Shown here piece after piece: positions 6,619-7,790 of a DNA stretch of 7,790 nucleotides. The translations under genes were made by a program, and so were the position numbers. The stretch comes from Methanosarcinaceae archaeon. Lineage in GTDB: Archaea; Halobacteriota; Methanosarcinia; Methanosarcinales; Methanosarcinaceae. The notes below the pieces were generated by a model that had not been told where the DNA came from, did not search any database, and saw only the letters and a program-made list of their open reading frames with translations. The stretch is taken from contig DQIO01000220.1 in assembly GCA_020793555.1 (NCBI GenBank), forward strand, positions 1 through 7,790. The letters run 5' to 3'. The stretch's first letter is position 1; every line of letters begins with the position of its first letter.

Positions 6619-6667
6619 CGACGGCACATCATGCCACGCAGCTCTGCTGCGGTTGGGTGTGCCGTCG
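6619..6667. repeat. Right-end composite hairpin
   Basis: An outer perfect ten-base inverted repeat, CGACGGCACA (6619-6628) and TGTGCCGTCG (6658-6667), encloses an inner six-base hairpin CGCAGC-TCT-GCTGCG (6637-6651). The inner part carries the same 19 bases as the left end (6639-6657). The outer stem has no match at the left end. Confidence 0.8.
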
Positions 6668-6687
6668 TAACGTTTGACTGGAAATTT

Positions 6688-6897
6688 TTATTCCTTTAAT
6701 ATCAGTACCTCTGTTGCTTTTATCACTGCTTTTACTTTATCGCCTTCTTTTAGATTAAGATCATCCACAGCCTCTTTAGTTATCATCGAGGTTAGATTCG
6801 TAGACTCGGTGATTTCAATTTTTACAGTGGAAGCAACCTTACCATTCTCTATTTTAGTAACAACGCCTTCAATATTATTTCTTGCACTTATTGACAT
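6688..6897 (-). CDS. Molbindin (single TOBE/Mop-domain oxyanion-binding protein)
   Basis: 69 residues from ATG at 6897, preferred over the GTG at 6906 because AGGATG lies eight bases upstream of the ATG, whereas the same motif abuts the GTG. The whole protein is one Mop/TOBE domain: 'MSISARNNIEGVVTKIENG' opens it, 'STNLTSMITKEAVDDLNL' carries the conserved Thr/Ser and Ile-Thr segment, and 'KEGDKVKAVIKATEVLI' closes it. Small molbindins form oligomers that bind molybdate or tungstate in the cytoplasm and are thought to store or buffer them; methanogens need these metals for formylmethanofuran dehydrogenase. The gene looks intact and single, with its own promoter and a palindrome at the expected transcript start. 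Its 3' end lies about 20 bases from the IS200-like right end. Confidence 0.9.
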   Translation of the reverse strand: MSISARNNIEGVVTKIENGKVASTVKIEITESTNLTSMITKEAVDDLNLKEGDKVKAVIKATEVLILKE

Positions 6898-6918
6898 TTT
6901 AAACACATCCTATGCTTT

Positions 6919-6944
6919 CTGTAATAGTTATTACATAATTACAG
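6919..6944. promoter_or_regulatory. Candidate operator of the molbindin gene
   Basis: CTGTAAT (6919-6925) and ATTACAG (6938-6944) form a perfect seven-base inverted repeat, and an overlapping palindrome GTAATA-GT-TATTAC lies at 6921-6934. The site covers the transcript start predicted from the TATA box at about 6950-6959, a position suited to repression. The binding protein is unknown. Confidence 0.45.
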
Positions 6945-6949
6945 ATAAT

Positions 6950-6959
6950 AATATAAAAT
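6950..6959 (-). promoter_or_regulatory. TATA box of the molbindin gene
   Basis: The minus strand reads ATTTTATATT. With the usual spacing the transcript would start near 6928, leaving a leader of about 30 bases with the AGGATG ribosome-binding site. Confidence 0.5.
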
Positions 6960-7052
6960 GTCACTACAACAAACTAGTTAAATTTATCGACTGAGTAAGT
7001 TTATGTATAGTCCCGAAACTTTTGACTTTATATACTAATCTTCTCAGCATAG

Positions 7053-7325
7053 GAAACCAAAAAGAAACGTCGAAAAGCCTGAATAAGATGCGAGCGGAAG
7101 CATAGCTTGACAGCTATTCATTTAGACTGGAATACAAATAAAATCAACCGAAAAGAAGTATCAGTGGCTTTGGATGACAGTTCAAGATACATTCTTGCGG
7201 AGGATGAATTCGATGCAGCTACCGATGAAAACAGTATTGCTATTGTGGAGAATGTATTGAATGAGTATGGGTGGATCGGATCATCGCGTAGCGTACTAAT
7301 GAACGGACAAATAAGCATCATTTAA
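7053..7325 (+). pseudogene. Fragment of a DDE (integrase-core) transposase
   Basis: In one frame the translation reads 'KKKRRKA', a TGA at 7080-7082, then 'IRCERKHSLTAIHLDWN', 'KEVSVALDDSSRYILAEDEF' and 'ATDENSIAIVENVLNEYGWI', ending at TAA 7323-7325. This resembles the start of the integrase core in transposases common in Methanosarcina, where 'RYERxHSxxAxHxDW' carries the first catalytic Asp and 'LDDxSRxILAxxEF' follows. Soon after 'YGWI' the expected second catalytic motif (TDHG-type) is replaced by 'SVLMNGQ', so the active site is lost. Only about 80 of the several hundred residues remain, with a further stop (TAG at 7050) upstream and no end repeats visible. It is a decayed remnant. Confidence 0.65.
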
Positions 7326-7712
7326 GACAATCTATGAAAGTAGAAAGTTGGCAATCGAGTGAAAGACTAGTGTCGTGTCAATCCTCTAATGTCGCGAGAT
7401 GAAAGGGGGTAAGACAGATGCAAAAAACGACGCGACCGCGCAAGAGAGCGGCACGCTCCTACACCATGAACGCAAAATACAAAGCGATTTCATCAATATG
7501 TGGTTAAGAGACAAATCGTGATAAATAGCATACGCCCATTGAACATATCTAAAAATATCGAATGATAAAACCAATAACATATATCAACTTCGTATTTTTA
7601 TTAAAAATGTGATCAGGGTTGCTTTTATCTAAAAACATTAGCAACAAGCCAATAAAAATCCTTAATCGAACACCAATGAAAACGGTTTTTATGCGGCGTC
7701 ATATTTGCAGAT
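7326..7712. other. 387-base stretch without a convincing gene
   Basis: No long frame has protein-like composition on either strand. It contains the short ORF at 7418-7507, a six-base inverted repeat GTCGCG / CGCGAC (7391-7396, 7431-7436) around that ORF's start, and a weak GTTGCT / AGCAAC stem (7618-7623, 7640-7645). I see no tRNA or CRISPR structure. Confidence 0.5.
7418..7507 (+). CDS. Possible very small basic protein, 29 residues
   Basis: ATG at 7418 is preceded at seven bases by GGGGGT, a plausible ribosome-binding site. The product, beginning 'MQKTTRPRKRAARSYTMNAK', is strongly basic and matches nothing I know. It lies in otherwise decayed DNA, so it may be chance or part of a lost element. 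Both ends of the inverted repeat GTCGCG / CGCGAC flank its start, which could fold over it. Confidence is low. Confidence 0.2.
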   Translation: MQKTTRPRKRAARSYTMNAKYKAISSICG

Positions 7713-7790
7713 ATGAGAATTGCATGGTTGGGTTGTGAGTTGTTGTGGGTTTGGTGGCAGTGGAATCCGCCGCCTGCGGCGGAAACGGAT
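7713..7790 (+). CDS. Open Trp-rich frame running off the window
   Basis: ATG at 7713 opens 26 codons with no stop before the edge: 'MRIAWLGCELLWVWWQWN', then 'PPPAAETD'. A TATA-like TTTTTAT (7686-7692) lies about 24 bases upstream and there is no ribosome-binding site, which would suit a leaderless transcript. Five tryptophans in this short stretch are unusual; GT-rich DNA alone can create them, so this may not be a gene. The last 26 bases include the palindrome at 7766-7783. Confidence 0.2.
   Translation, partial: MRIAWLGCELLWVWWQWNPPPAAETD
7766..7783. repeat. GC-rich palindrome near the window end
   Basis: TCCGCCGC-CT-GCGGCGGA is a perfect eight-base stem with a two-base centre, strikingly GC-rich against its AT-rich surroundings. 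It could be an element-end hairpin or a repeat unit, or lie within a coding frame. Confidence 0.6.

Larger units (their letters stand above)
6023..6667 (+). mobile_element. IS200/IS605-type element, decayed
   Basis: About 645 bases, with one tnpA gene and no tnpB. Both ends carry a short hairpin in a shared 19-base direct repeat, as expected for elements moved by single-strand HUH transposases, which have subterminal hairpins and no terminal inverted repeats or target duplications. Exact tips cannot be fixed by eye; the left tip may lie anywhere from about 6014 to 6026 and the right from 6657 to 6670. Confidence 0.7.

Noticed and set aside
6619..6667. tnpB-guide type RNA (omegaRNA) at the right end
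   Set aside because: No tnpB gene or fragment is present in the element, so a guide-RNA role has no support.
7386..7580. 64-codon minus-strand frame
   Set aside because: No start signal, no domain, Cys/Ser/Leu-rich as expected of a chance frame.

Overview
The window looks like a piece of a methanogenic archaeon of the Methanosarcinales type, AT-rich and partly accessory. This rests on several things: archaeal TATA boxes about 27 bases from likely leaderless or short-leader starts; a membrane-anchored winged-helix regulator; a multi-pass membrane protein resembling the archaeal DUF7544 group; a small lipoprotein; a molbindin; a remnant of the cobalamin gene cbiD; and transposase remnants of kinds common in Methanosarcina. 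The taxonomic call is inference, since no rRNA or other marker is present.

Left part (1-2342, minus strand): three co-directional genes. A membrane-tethered regulator (2342-1530) is followed 28 bases later by a GIY-YIG nuclease (1501-1118) and 30 bases later by a protein with an N-terminal four-cysteine knuckle and an EVE/PUA-like domain (1087-83, TTG start). The nuclease and EVE-like protein are the best candidate for an undescribed system: a possible modification-sensing restriction pair.

Middle part (2343-5479): a 203-base divergent promoter region separates the regulator from a secreted, helical and beta-repeat surface protein with an acidic repeat tail (2546-3988). A small lipoprotein gene (3981-4253) overlaps the end of that gene, and a hairpin plus T-tract terminator (4250-4298) follows. 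The regulator may control this surface-protein/lipoprotein operon. Converging on it is the seven-or-so-pass membrane protein (5479-4427).

Right part (5480-7790) is a graveyard. It holds a 58-codon internal fragment of cbiD fused to an unidentified reading-frame remnant, then an IS200/IS605-type element (about 6023-6667). That element's tnpA is full length but carries two in-frame stops, and its ends share a 19-base hairpin repeat. An apparently intact molbindin gene with a palindromic candidate operator follows, then a decayed DDE transposase fragment. The last 465 bases hold no convincing gene. They contain a 29-codon basic ORF with a good ribosome-binding site, and an open Trp-rich frame with a GC-rich palindrome running to the window edge.
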